A DNA stretch of 64,000 nt from Epilithonimonas mollis. GTDB lineage: Bacteria; Bacteroidota; Bacteroidia; Flavobacteriales; Weeksellaceae. Where the stretch lies: NCBI RefSeq assembly GCF_900142325.1, contig NZ_FRAM01000001.1, forward strand, positions 558,001 through 622,000. The letters run 5' to 3'. The position numbers and the translations under genes were made by a program. Under the pieces are notes generated by a model that was given only the letters and a program-made list of their open reading frames with translations, searched no databases and was not told the origin of the DNA. Below, one piece after another: positions 35,011-43,832 of the stretch. Numbering within the stretch: position 1 is the stretch's first letter; the number at the start of each line of letters is the position of its first letter.

Positions 35011-35895
35011 TTATAATCTGAACATCCAGATATACATATCCGTATCTGTAGGGATATATAGTTTTTTCCTTGTTCTGTATTTTTTACATTCTACAGATTT
35101 TACAGAAGTTTCTTTTACCTGAGCAATCTGCTTGGTATCCAGATTCATTTTTATCATGGCACATAGTTCTATATCAGAGGCCTTCATAGAAGGATTAATC
35201 TTCATGAGCTTTTCAGAAAACTCCGGATTAGCCTGCAAAAAAGCTCTATAAAAAGAGTCATCATTTCTTTTCAATAGTTCCAGAAGATCTGTAACAGAAA
35301 TATTTTCTGACAGAGACCTGTTTTTATCTTGAATGGTTTGATAAACAGTTTTCTTAGAAAAAAAGCTTTTCTTAAACAGATGTATAACAGAAACTAAGGA
35401 TAAGACGATAATCAGCCCAATGATAATTGTTTCTGAAATATTAAATCTGTCAGTAATCGCTTCTTTAATTTTTGCTTTATTATAATGTTCAGAATCTCCT
35501 GTTATTGTATTATAATCAGATGCAGGAATTATATTCCCTCCAATAAACTCTCCTTTCATTAATAACCAATGCATTATATGTATTGTAGGAAATAATATTT
35601 TTTTTGCCCGAAAATCTAAACTTTCCAGCAAACTATTAACCCGGTCATATGTTTTAGAATAGCGGATTGAGCGGGTTGCAAAGTTTTCAAACACATTTAT
35701 TTGTTTTTTCTTACAGTTAATATCTGTGGATTTGTAATAAATTTCTGAGTATTTTTTGATTCCTTCAGTATTATAATAGTCATTGCTTATCAGGATGTTA
35801 TAAGCAATATTTATTTGTTCTCTAGAAAATCTAACCTGACCATAACCAATCTGATATAATATAAAGAAAATAAAAATAAAAACAGATCTTCTCAT
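35011..35895 (-). CDS. membrane-anchored HTH regulator, shortened paralog
   Basis: A 294-residue member of the same family: a signal-like N-terminus (MRRSVFIFIFFILYQIGYG), about 130 periplasmic residues of which only the first repeats resemble the full-length paralog (SEIYYKSTDI versus TEVYYKSREI), a membrane helix (ETIIIGLIIVLSLVSVIHLF), and an HTH domain closely matching the others (DIELCAMIKMNLDTKQIAQ, ECKKYRTRKKL). The ATG at 35895 is used; an ATA-rich upstream extension is less likely. It ends 16 nt before the full-length paralog begins. Confidence 0.82.
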   Translation of the reverse strand: MRRSVFIFIFFILYQIGYGQVRFSREQINIAYNILISNDYYNTEGIKKYSEIYYKSTDINCKKKQINVFENFATRSIRYSKTYDRVNSLLESLDFRAKKILFPTIHIMHWLLMKGEFIGGNIIPASDYNTITGDSEHYNKAKIKEAITDRFNISETIIIGLIIVLSLVSVIHLFKKSFFSKKTVYQTIQDKNRSLSENISVTDLLELLKRNDDSFYRAFLQANPEFSEKLMKINPSMKASDIELCAMIKMNLDTKQIAQVKETSVKSVECKKYRTRKKLYIPTDTDMYIWMFRL

Positions 35896-35978
35896 CAAAT
35901 TAATTATTTTTTCAGTTAATATCCTTAAAAATAACACAAAACTCTCAATTTTGATATAATATTATCAATAATTTAAAA

Positions 35979-36482
35979 TTAAAATTTTGACATCCAGATA
36001 TACATATCAATATCAGAGGGAATAAGAAGTTTTTTGCGTATGCGGTATTTTTTGCTCTCTATTGATTTCACAGAGACCTGTTTAGCCTGAGCTATCTGTT
36101 TGGTATCAAGGTTTAGCTTTATCATAGCACACAGTTCAAGGTCAGAAGATTTAACTGCGGCGTTTATACTCAGGAGCTTACTACTAAAAGCGGGAAATAC
36201 TTTAATAAATTCAAAATAAAATAGCTGGTTATTTTCCAATGCCATTTTTATCAGTTCAGAAACCGAAACAATGTCATTCTCTTCATGACTGCCCTTAGAT
36301 AAAAGATCAGAAGCCGTTTCAGAAGCGCTATTGTTTAAAAATCCTGATTTGTTTTTTATGACTAAAAAAAGAAATATTATCAATAATAACATGATGATTG
36401 ATGACATAACAACAAGAACATGAGAATTATCTTCAGAATCAATAAGTAACATCCGGTAAGTAAAAGTGAGTAGAATAAGCAT
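35979..36482 (-). CDS. membrane-anchored HTH regulator, minimal paralog
   Basis: The third and shortest family member, 167 residues. It has only a brief N-terminus (MLILLTFTYRMLLIDSEDNS), one membrane helix (VLVVMSSIIMLLLIIFLFLVI) and the HTH domain (DLELCAMIKLNLDTKQIAQ, ESKKYRIRKKL). No periplasmic sensor is left. First of the three in transcription order. Start at ATG 36482 rather than TTG 36512. The three genes form a graded series in which the output domain is kept and the sensor is progressively lost. Confidence 0.78.
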   Translation of the reverse strand: MLILLTFTYRMLLIDSEDNSHVLVVMSSIIMLLLIIFLFLVIKNKSGFLNNSASETASDLLSKGSHEENDIVSVSELIKMALENNQLFYFEFIKVFPAFSSKLLSINAAVKSSDLELCAMIKLNLDTKQIAQAKQVSVKSIESKKYRIRKKLLIPSDIDMYIWMSKF

Positions 36483-36693
36483 GGTTTTTCTATTGTGTTT
36501 TTTAGGGAACAAAAATAAATCAAGTGAGAAACACTCGTTTTACAGACATGCAATAATCCCACTCGAAACACAAACATTACCCCTCGAAAAACATCCAGTA
36601 AGCTGTTTGTCAGATTTATTCAATTATTTTTCTAATTATAGTAAACGTAAATCATAAAATCAGTTGCTTGAAAGTTTTTACCTTTCAAATTCG

Positions 36694-36701
36694 TAAATTT
36701 G
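36694..36701 (+). promoter_or_regulatory. mutS2 -7 box adjoining the start codon
   Basis: TAAATTTG fits TAnnTTTG and ends 4 nt before the GTG start at 36706, suggesting a leaderless message. TTG at 36668-36670 is 23 nt upstream of the box. Confidence 0.55.
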
Positions 36702-36705
36702 CATT

Positions 36706-38847
36706 GTGAATATTAATCAAACCGACCTTAACGAATTAGAATTTCCTGAACTTCTTTCGGAAATTGCACCTTTTGCTTACTCGCCAAAAACGGCAGATAA
36801 AATAATGGCACTTCGTCCAATGGAAATTGACGAGGCTGAAATATCTTTGAAGAAAACCTCCGAATTCCTGACCAGTTTTGAAAGTTCCAATGCTATACCT
36901 TTTGATGAATATGAGGATATCGAAGAAGAGTTGAAACTAATGCTAATCGAGAATTATCGGTTAGAAAACAAATCGTTTATCAAAATAAAGACTGTAACGG
37001 AACAGATTGGAAAATTACAGAAGTTTTTTCCTCAGCTTTCAGAAGCATTTCCTACACTGTTGGAAGAAATCAAAGACCTGGAATTCCGGAAAGAGATTAT
37101 TGATAAGATTGACAAAGTCTTTAACCGATTCGGAGAAATCAAGAGTGAGGCCTCAGCAGTTCTGAAAATATTAAGAACAGAAATCCAAAATGCCAGAAAA
37201 GCTATTGATGAAAATTTCAACCGGGCGCTTTCCACTTATTCCGATTTTCTGGAAGATATCAGAGAAAGCATTGTAGAAGATCAGAGAGTTCTGGCGGTGA
37301 AGTCGGGCTTCAAAAAAAGAGTCAACGGAAGAGTTCTGGGAATCTCAAAAACAGGTTCCATTACTTTCATTCAGCCGGAAAGTGTAGTAAAGCATTATTT
37401 TAAACTTAGAGAAAATCAGGAAGAAGAGAAAAAAGAAATTGACAAAATTCTTCGTCAGCTTACTGCAGAATTATCAGAATTCCAACCCCAGCTTTCGGAT
37501 TATCAGACTTACATCTTTGATCTGGACTTAGTAAGGGCCAAAGCAAAATTCGCTGAAAAAGTCAATGGGATTTTACCAAAAATCAACAGGCATCAGACCT
37601 TGCGTTTGAAAGATGCATACCATCCTCTTCTCTGGATTCGGAATAAAAATGAAAACAAAGAAATTTTCCCTCAGACTTTAACCTTAACAGAACATAATCG
37701 AATCATCTGTATATCCGGCCCAAATGCGGGAGGAAAATCCATTACTTTGAAAACTGTAGGTTTACTGCAACTGATGATCCAGAGCGGGATTCTTGTTCCT
37801 TGTCATCAAAAATCAGAGATGTTTTTCTTCGAAACTATCATGACCGATATCGGCGATAATCAGTCGATAGAAAATCATCTTTCTACTTATTCTTCCCGAC
37901 TGAAGAAAATGTCCGGAATGATCCGTGAAGCCGACAACAAGACTTTGCTTCTGATTGACGAATTCGGAACCGGTTCCGATCCTGAACTGGGTGGTGCACT
38001 CGCAGAAAGTTTTATGGAATATTTCTATGACAAAAAAAGCTTTGGAATCATCACGACCCATTATACCAATATCAAACTGGTGGTGGAACAACTCCCTGCA
38101 GCAACTAATGCGGCAATGCTTTTTGATGAACATTCCCTCGAACCGCTTTATAAATTGGAAATCGGGCAAGCCGGAAGCTCTTTTACTTTTGAAGTGGCAG
38201 AGAAAAATAAGATTCCGAGATTTATCATTAAAAATGCGAGAAAGAAAGTAGAACATGACATCGTGAATCTTGATAAAACGATTGTGAAACTTCAGCAGGA
38301 AAAATTCGAGGTCGAAAAGCTTAAATCCAATCTGGCAGAAACCAAAGAATCTGTAGAAGACAAGCGAGACAATCTTCAGAAACTGAACGAACAGCTTCAG
38401 CAAAAACTGTTTAATTTTCAGAAATTATATGAAGAAGAACACAGAAAGCTGCAATTCGGGAACAAGATAGAAACCTTTATCGACAGCTACGTAAAAGGTA
38501 AGTCCAGAAAAGATGTTGTAAAAGATTTTGTAAAAATTCTTGAGCAGGAAAAATTCCGGAAACTGGGAGCCGACAAAGATGAAAGCAAACGTCTGCAAGT
38601 CGTAAAACGAAAAATTACTCAGCAATTGAAAAAGGAAGAAGTCATAGAAAAAATTGCTGAAACCAACGAAAAAATTGAAGAAAAGCGCAAAGCAGAGCGC
38701 GCTGTCTGGATGAAAATCGGGCAACGTGTCCGAATCGCAGGAAGTACCAGCGTTGGAACCATTGAAAAAATTTCTAAGAATAAAGTCATTGTGAATTACG
38801 GAACTTTCAAAACCACAATTGATTCTGATGAACTGGAGAGAATCTAA
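36706..38847 (+). CDS. mutS2: MutS2-like DNA repair ATPase lacking the Smr domain
   Basis: A 713-residue protein. Walker A GPNAGGKS (338-345) lies in the ATPase core (ISGPNAGGKSITLKTVGL), followed by LLLIDEFGTGSDPELGGALAESFMEY and IITTHYTNIKLV, the usual MutS ATPase motifs. A coiled-coil region follows (VKLQQEKFEVEKLKSNLAE), ending in a KOW-like tail (GQRVRIAGSTSVGTIEKISKN). Bacillus MutS2 carries a C-terminal Smr nuclease after this; here the protein stops short of it. MutS2 suppresses homologous recombination and acts on stalled ribosomes. Start is GTG. Confidence 0.93.
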   Translation: MNINQTDLNELEFPELLSEIAPFAYSPKTADKIMALRPMEIDEAEISLKKTSEFLTSFESSNAIPFDEYEDIEEELKLMLIENYRLENKSFIKIKTVTEQIGKLQKFFPQLSEAFPTLLEEIKDLEFRKEIIDKIDKVFNRFGEIKSEASAVLKILRTEIQNARKAIDENFNRALSTYSDFLEDIRESIVEDQRVLAVKSGFKKRVNGRVLGISKTGSITFIQPESVVKHYFKLRENQEEEKKEIDKILRQLTAELSEFQPQLSDYQTYIFDLDLVRAKAKFAEKVNGILPKINRHQTLRLKDAYHPLLWIRNKNENKEIFPQTLTLTEHNRIICISGPNAGGKSITLKTVGLLQLMIQSGILVPCHQKSEMFFFETIMTDIGDNQSIENHLSTYSSRLKKMSGMIREADNKTLLLIDEFGTGSDPELGGALAESFMEYFYDKKSFGIITTHYTNIKLVVEQLPAATNAAMLFDEHSLEPLYKLEIGQAGSSFTFEVAEKNKIPRFIIKNARKKVEHDIVNLDKTIVKLQQEKFEVEKLKSNLAETKESVEDKRDNLQKLNEQLQQKLFNFQKLYEEEHRKLQFGNKIETFIDSYVKGKSRKDVVKDFVKILEQEKFRKLGADKDESKRLQVVKRKITQQLKKEEVIEKIAETNEKIEEKRKAERAVWMKIGQRVRIAGSTSVGTIEKISKNKVIVNYGTFKTTIDSDELERI

Positions 38848-38850
38848 ATA

Positions 38851-38879
38851 AAAAGCACCCATTTCTGATGGGTGCTTTT
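38851..38879. terminator. terminator after mutS2
   Basis: AAAAGCACCCAT and ATGGGTGCTTTT form a perfect 12-bp stem around a 5-nt loop, with T residues after it. Confidence 0.9.
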
Positions 38880-38926
38880 CTTTATACAATCGATACTAAT
38901 AAAAGCTTTATTCCTTTTTTGTTTCT

Positions 38927-38934
38927 TAACTTTG
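38927..38934 (+). promoter_or_regulatory. aroB -7 box adjoining the start codon
   Basis: TAACTTTG fits TAnnTTTG and ends 5 nt before the ATG at 38940. An ATG at 38949 is the alternative start. No -33 TTG at normal spacing is visible. Confidence 0.5.
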
Positions 38935-38939
38935 TTAAA

Positions 38940-39995
38940 ATGTTAGCTATGATAAAAGAACTTGACAAAGATTTCAGCAGTCTTAATGAATATATCCGCC
39001 AACTCGACCCTAGCAAAATCTTCATTCTTGTAGACGAAAACAGTCACAATTACTGCCTGCCAATCATGCTCCCTAATCTGGAAATAGAAGTACCATTTGA
39101 AGTGATCGAAATAGAAGCCGGCGAAGAAAATAAAACCATTGAAACAGCCACCCAGCTGTGGGAAATCTTTTCCGAAATGGAAGCCGACCGAAAATCCCTG
39201 CTGATCAATCTTGGCGGTGGCGTTATCACGGATCTTGGCGGTTTTGTAGCTTCCACTTACAAAAGAGGATTCCGGTTCGTGAACGTTCCAACCACGCTTT
39301 TGTCTATGTGTGATGCGTCTATTGGCGGAAAAACAGGAATTGACCATCAGTATCTTAAAAATATCATAGGAACATTTGCTTTGCCGGAAGCGATCTTTTT
39401 TTATCCTAAATTCCTGGAGACACTAAAGTTTGAAGAGCTGCGAAGCGGCTTTGCCGAGATGCTGAAGCATGGTTTGATAGCAGATGAAAAACACTGGAAC
39501 GATTTAATCAGTATTGAAAAGATTACTCCGGAATTCATTGAACCATATATACAAAGAAGTATGGAAATCAAAAATGAGGTTGTTTCCAAAGATTTCAAAG
39601 AACAAAATGTAAGAAAGACGCTCAACTTCGGCCATACAATCGGTCATGCTGTGGAAAGTCTCTTTCTAAAGAATGGAAATCTGATTCCTCATGGCGAGGC
39701 CGTTGCCATGGGAATGATCTGTGAAACGCACCTTGCACTTCTTTGCGGACTGATAGAAGTGGATGTTTCTTCCGTTATTATCAGCAAAATCAAAAGACTG
39801 TTTCCTTACATTGACATTTCGGAATTTAAAAATGCAGCAATCATGGATCTGATGTTCAATGATAAAAAAAATGAAGACGGAAATATCAATTTTTCTTTGA
39901 TCAACAGCATCGGATCTTGTCTTTTTGACCAAAAAGTGAATGCAGAACATATTATTCTGACCTTGGATTTCTATAAAAATATGGGGAAAATATAA
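38940..39995 (+). CDS. aroB: 3-dehydroquinate synthase
   Basis: A 351-residue enzyme (from ATG 38940; ATG 38949 is also possible) that converts DAHP to 3-dehydroquinate in the shikimate pathway. NLGGGVITDLGGFVASTYKRG and NVPTTLLSMCDASIGGKTG carry the NAD- and substrate-binding loops, and NFGHTIGHAVES with HGEAVAMGM supplies zinc ligands. All are intact. Its own -7 box follows the mutS2 terminator, so it is transcribed separately. Confidence 0.95.
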   Translation: MLAMIKELDKDFSSLNEYIRQLDPSKIFILVDENSHNYCLPIMLPNLEIEVPFEVIEIEAGEENKTIETATQLWEIFSEMEADRKSLLINLGGGVITDLGGFVASTYKRGFRFVNVPTTLLSMCDASIGGKTGIDHQYLKNIIGTFALPEAIFFYPKFLETLKFEELRSGFAEMLKHGLIADEKHWNDLISIEKITPEFIEPYIQRSMEIKNEVVSKDFKEQNVRKTLNFGHTIGHAVESLFLKNGNLIPHGEAVAMGMICETHLALLCGLIEVDVSSVIISKIKRLFPYIDISEFKNAAIMDLMFNDKKNEDGNINFSLINSIGSCLFDQKVNAEHIILTLDFYKNMGKI

Positions 39996-40154
39996 TCTTA
40001 TTATGCATTAAACAATATTTTTAAACAATTGAAAATAAACGCTTTATTTTAAAAATCACGACAGAATAACAGTTTATCATTATCGAAATTTTATTTTTTG
40101 GCAAAGAATTTGAAACTATCCAAACCGTAAAAACAAAATTTAAAATTTGAAATT

Positions 40155-40844
40155 ATGAAAAAGTTATTTTTAGGATTAGGTTTAGTAGCAGGAACATTTG
40201 CATTTGCACAGACTAGTCCAAAATTCGGGTTGAAGGCAGGTGTTAACATTTCATCTATTTCTGATGACGGTTATGAAGATGCAAAATCCAAAGCAGGTTT
40301 CTATGGTGGTGTTTTCATGAATGCGCCATTGTCTGAACAGTTCAGCATCCAGCCGGAGGTATTATACAGCCAGATGGGCGCAAAAACTGTTGGGACGTAC
40401 ACTTCTAGCATCGGGGGAAACACATCTACAACAAAAAATTCTGCCAGTCTAAATCTGGATTACATTGCAGTACCGGTAATGTTTCAATTCCATGCGACGC
40501 CAAACTTTTATCTCGAGGCAGGTCCTGAATTCGGATTTCTAATAGGGGCAAAAGCAAAAGGTGATACTACTACCACTACGACTATTGGAGGTTCCTCCAG
40601 CACAAGCACAGAATCATACTCTTCAAGAGATATGAAGGATAACTTCAGCAGCTTCAACATGGGAGCAGGTCTTGGTCTAGGTTTTAACTTCACAGAAAAC
40701 TTTGGCGTTAATGCGAGATATGTTGCAGGTTTTACCGACATCAATAAGAAAAATGACGGTTCCGACGGAACAACATCTACAAATAATGATAACAACAAGA
40801 ACAGAAACAATACGTTTCAGGTTGGTCTATCATATAAATTCTAA
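40155..40844 (+). CDS. outer-membrane beta-barrel protein (PorT-like)
   Basis: A 229-residue protein with a signal peptide (GTFAFAQ) and the pattern of small OMP_b-brl barrels: FGLKAGVNISSIS, GFYGGVFMNAPLSEQFSIQPEVLYSQMGAK, NLDYIAVPVMFQFHATPNFYLEAGPEFGF and a C-terminal TFQVGLSYKF. Low-complexity Thr/Ser loops (TTTTTTIGGSSSTST) are exposed. No function is known. A terminator follows. Confidence 0.85.
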   Translation: MKKLFLGLGLVAGTFAFAQTSPKFGLKAGVNISSISDDGYEDAKSKAGFYGGVFMNAPLSEQFSIQPEVLYSQMGAKTVGTYTSSIGGNTSTTKNSASLNLDYIAVPVMFQFHATPNFYLEAGPEFGFLIGAKAKGDTTTTTTIGGSSSTSTESYSSRDMKDNFSSFNMGAGLGLGFNFTENFGVNARYVAGFTDINKKNDGSDGTTSTNNDNNKNRNNTFQVGLSYKF

Positions 40845-40869
40845 TCACCGAAATCACAAAATATTAATG

Positions 40870-40899
40870 AAAGACTGTCTTCAGGGGCAGTCTTTTTTA
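40870..40899 (+). terminator. terminator of the barrel gene
   Basis: AAAGACTG (40870-40877) pairs with CAGTCTTT (40888-40895), followed by a T-run. Confidence 0.88.
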
Positions 40900-40965
40900 T
40901 TATCAATTTAATTATATAAATGCTTTTATGATCCGAATTATGTAATTCCATAAGTTTTTCAGCTC

Positions 40966-40985
40966 ATTCTAATTTTATATTTTTG
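40966..40985 (+). promoter_or_regulatory. response regulator promoter with one ATTYTAATYT site
   Basis: ATTCTAATTTT (40966-40976) is followed by TATTTTTG (40978-40985), a good -7 box. The site sits where RNA polymerase binds, so an occupying regulator could repress; this is inference. A GTG at 40985 overlaps the box and is not used as a start. Confidence 0.5.
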
Positions 40986-40996
40986 TGGAGTTAGTT

Positions 40997-41698
40997 ATGA
41001 AAAAAATTATTCTTATAGAAGACGAGTCCAGCGTGGTTTCCTTTATCAAGAAAGGGTTACAGGAATTGGGTTATGAGATTTCCGTAGCTTTTGATGGTAA
41101 TACAGGTATCAAGTTAGTTGGTGATAATGATTTTGATCTGATCATTCTCGACATTATGCTGCCCGATATCAACGGTCTGGAAGTCTGCAAAGAAATCCGG
41201 AAAAAAAATAAAACCGTACCCATTCTTTTTCTGACAGCTTTGGATTCTTCTGAGAATATTGTATTGGGACTGGAAAGCGGCGGCGATGATTACCTTGTAA
41301 AACCATTCAAGTTTATCGAACTGGTTGCCAGAATTAAATCTTTATTAAGAAGGAGCAGTCACAATAACGGAACCGATTCCAGTGAAGCTGACAATGAAAA
41401 TATCTATCATTTTTCTGATCTCACTGTAAATGATTACACCAAAAAAGTAACCCGTGCAGGAACAGAAGTTTCCCTGACGTCAACAGAATATAAGCTCCTG
41501 CTCTATTTTCTGAATAACCCTGAAAAGGTTATTTCAAGAGCAGAAATCCTGGAAGCCGTCTGGGGTGTGAATTATGAACTGGGAACCAATGTTGTGGATG
41601 TATATGTCAATTATTTAAGAAAAAAACTCGACTATCAGGAAGATGACAAATTGATCCATACTGTTATCGGAATGGGTTATGTTCTGAAAAAATCTTAA
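40997..41698 (+). CDS. OmpR/PhoB-family response regulator
   Basis: A 233-residue two-component regulator. The receiver has IILIEDESSVV, the phospho-acceptor Asp52 in LIILDIMLPDING, FLTALDS and LVKPFKFIEL. The C-terminal winged helix (about 125-233) has VSLTSTEYKLLLYFLNNPEKV, RAEILEAVWG and NVVDVYVNYLRKKL. OmpR-family domains bind direct repeats with an 11-bp period. The ATG at 40997 is used, because upstream starts overlap the -7 box. The kinase gene starts 2 nt after its stop. Confidence 0.94.
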   Translation: MKKIILIEDESSVVSFIKKGLQELGYEISVAFDGNTGIKLVGDNDFDLIILDIMLPDINGLEVCKEIRKKNKTVPILFLTALDSSENIVLGLESGGDDYLVKPFKFIELVARIKSLLRRSSHNNGTDSSEADNENIYHFSDLTVNDYTKKVTRAGTEVSLTSTEYKLLLYFLNNPEKVISRAEILEAVWGVNYELGTNVVDVYVNYLRKKLDYQEDDKLIHTVIGMGYVLKKS

Positions 41699-41700
41699 CA

Positions 41701-43092
41701 ATGCTGAAAGGAAATCCTACCAATCAAACTAAAACCATGCTTCTGCTGATGCTCGTCTTTACAGTTGTTATTCTTCTGTTCAGCGGATTGGTGTATTTTT
41801 CCATCGTCAATTTTTCTCACCAGCGATTCTATGAGCTATTAAAAATCCGGGCAACAACCATTGTCCAGATCGAAAAAAGCAAAGAACATCTTGACATCCC
41901 GGAAAATCATATCCTTAATAGCCTGAATGATGAAGAGCTGCCAATGGAAAAAGATTATGTTTTTGAAGTGCCGAAGGATTCCAATTACAGTAAAATCTCT
42001 CATCAGATCCATATTCCCGATACATTTTTTAAGAATATCGTTAAAAAAGGCGAAGACAATTATAATGACAAAGAGTTTTATTATATCGGGCAGTCTTTCA
42101 GAGCCAACAACAAAACCTATATTGCGATTGCTTCTGCCCAGAACCATTATGTTGTCTATTACCTTGGTTATCTGAAAAGAACGCTGATCACCTGCATGAT
42201 CCTTGCTTTATTCTTTTCGATGATTTTCTCTTTTTACCTTTCGAAAACACTCTTTAAACCATTGTTGAAAATAACAGGAAAAGTAAAAGAAATCAGTTCA
42301 GAAAACCTGCATCTCAGATTAGAACCTCAGCCGGGAAATAAGGAACTGAATGAGCTGGTGGAAACTTTCAACGATATGCTGAACCGAATCGAAACGTCCT
42401 TTGAAACTCAGAATCACCTGATCGGAAATGTCTCTCATGAGCTGAGAACTCCTTTGACATCTATCATGGGCGAAGCGGATGTGGCATTATCAATCCGGAG
42501 ATCTGAAGAACATTATCAGGAAACATTACAGATCATCCTGAACGAAGCCGAAAAACTGGACAAAAAAATCAAGGCATTATTAATGATTGCCCAAACCGGA
42601 TTTGACGGCAAAATCCAGAAAATGGATAAGGTCAGAATGGATCAGCTGCTTTGGGATGTTATAGAAACAGCCACAAGAATCAATTCCAAAAATAATGTTT
42701 TTATGGACATCAGCATGCTTCCGGAGAATCCGAAGAAACTGAAAGTCCAGGGCAATGAACAGCTCCTGCATCTTGCAATGGCAAATATCATTAACAACGG
42801 TTGCAAATATTCCAATTTTCAGCAGGTCAAAGTGTCTCTTGGCGCCACAGACAATCACGTTTACATCATCATCAAAGACAGCGGAATCGGGATTCCTGAT
42901 TCTGAAATGGATAAGATCTATGATCCGTTTTTCCGGGCTTCCAACACAAAAAATTATGAAGGTTACGGAATTGGCTTGCCTCTCGCACGAAACATCATCA
43001 GAATCCACAATGGTGAGTTGATTGTAAATTCCAAAGAAAATGTCGGAACTACGGTTCAGATTCGTTTTCCTATTTATGTTCCGTCAGAATAA
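41701..43092 (+). CDS. sensor histidine kinase (HisKA)
   Basis: A 463-residue kinase with two membrane helices (about residues 13-35 and 160-180) around a periplasmic sensor of roughly 120 residues, then a HAMP linker, HisKA (phospho-acceptor His246 in GNVSHELRTPLTSIMGEADVA) and HATPase (NIINNGCKYS, DSGIGIPDSEMDKI, GYGIGLPLARNI). It phosphorylates the preceding OmpR-type regulator. The sensor shows no recognised domain. It is cotranscribed with the regulator and followed by the gene pair that the 11-bp array appears to control. Confidence 0.93.
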   Translation: MLKGNPTNQTKTMLLLMLVFTVVILLFSGLVYFSIVNFSHQRFYELLKIRATTIVQIEKSKEHLDIPENHILNSLNDEELPMEKDYVFEVPKDSNYSKISHQIHIPDTFFKNIVKKGEDNYNDKEFYYIGQSFRANNKTYIAIASAQNHYVVYYLGYLKRTLITCMILALFFSMIFSFYLSKTLFKPLLKITGKVKEISSENLHLRLEPQPGNKELNELVETFNDMLNRIETSFETQNHLIGNVSHELRTPLTSIMGEADVALSIRRSEEHYQETLQIILNEAEKLDKKIKALLMIAQTGFDGKIQKMDKVRMDQLLWDVIETATRINSKNNVFMDISMLPENPKKLKVQGNEQLLHLAMANIINNGCKYSNFQQVKVSLGATDNHVYIIIKDSGIGIPDSEMDKIYDPFFRASNTKNYEGYGIGLPLARNIIRIHNGELIVNSKENVGTTVQIRFPIYVPSE

Positions 43093-43183
43093 AACGCAGA
43101 TTTTCTCGAAGGCGACGTAGATCGAAATCCATTTTTGCATGTCTGAAACTGGTTTTTTTATTAAAATTAATTTTTTAATTGAA

Positions 43184-43247
43184 ATTCTAATCTCATTTTA
43201 ATCTCTTTAATTACATTTTAATTTCATTCCAAAAGCATTCTAATTTG
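43184..43247 (+). promoter_or_regulatory. 11-bp phased repeat array, probable OmpR-type regulator binding site
   Basis: ATTCTAATCTC (43184), ATTTTAATCTC (43195), ATTTTAATTTC (43215) and ATTCTAATTTG (43237) are direct repeats with start spacings of 11, 20 and 22 bp; a degenerate unit at 43226 restores the 11-bp phase. The array ends 7 nt before the -7 box at 43255, covering the place of the -33 element. This matches the architecture of PhoB-type activators. Confidence 0.6.
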
Positions 43248-43254
43248 GTCAATA

Positions 43255-43262
43255 TAGTTTTG
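43255..43262 (+). promoter_or_regulatory. -7 box of the Usp-like gene
   Basis: TAGTTTTG fits TAnnTTTG. No -33 TTG is present at the usual distance; the repeat array lies there instead, so this promoter is likely activator-dependent. Confidence 0.6.
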
Positions 43263-43299
43263 TATCATAAAAATAACAAAACCTATAAAACAAAATATT

Positions 43300-43791
43300 A
43301 TGACCAAAACCATTTTAATTGCTACCGATTTTTCTCTTGAGTCTCTGGATATATTAAAAAAAGTTCTGAAGAGCAAAACGGAACAGAATGATCAGAGCCG
43401 TTACAACATTCTCTTTGTTGCCGGATATGACATGGGTGACTCTATCAGAGAACTTTTGTTTACTACCAAGAGTTCTGTTTTTGGAAAAATAAGATCTCAG
43501 GAGTTTTGTGATGCCTACAGCATTATCAACAACAAATATCCGAACCTGATCAACAAGATCTCCTGCGATATTTTCACGGGAAGCTTTCAGAGAACATTCG
43601 ACAGTTATATAGAAACAATGGCTGTGGATGAAGCTTATTTCTCTTCCCGAAAAAGCATCGGTCTTAAGAAATGTCAATTCGACATTATACCTTATCTGAA
43701 AAAGTGCAGACATATCAATGCTGTAGAAGTCGTAACTCAAGTTCCGGAATTTTTTCCTGAAAAAGGAAGACTGGCAGAGGTTTTCATGTAA
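43300..43791 (+). CDS. small cytoplasmic protein, universal-stress-like
   Basis: A 163-residue protein beginning MTKTILIATDFSLESLDILKK, which resembles the start of a universal stress (UspA) fold, but the usual ATP-binding GxxGxxxxxxxxS pattern is not evident. YNILFVAGYDM follows as a second strand. I do not recognise the family more closely. It is first in a probable operon with a DUF1275 membrane protein, preceded by the repeat array, and thus a likely target of the adjacent OmpR-type system. Confidence 0.65.
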   Translation: MTKTILIATDFSLESLDILKKVLKSKTEQNDQSRYNILFVAGYDMGDSIRELLFTTKSSVFGKIRSQEFCDAYSIINNKYPNLINKISCDIFTGSFQRTFDSYIETMAVDEAYFSSRKSIGLKKCQFDIIPYLKKCRHINAVEVVTQVPEFFPEKGRLAEVFM

Positions 43792-43832
43792 GATTTGCAC
43801 AAATTATCATCAATCACTAAATTAAAATAAAA

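Noticed and set aside
30579-36482. Prophage or tail module
   Set aside because: Only the S74 domain is phage-like; no capsid, portal, terminase or lysis genes accompany it.
40985-40996. GTG at 40985 as the start of the response regulator
   Set aside because: It overlaps the -7 box and the ATG at 40997 gives the normal start of a receiver domain.
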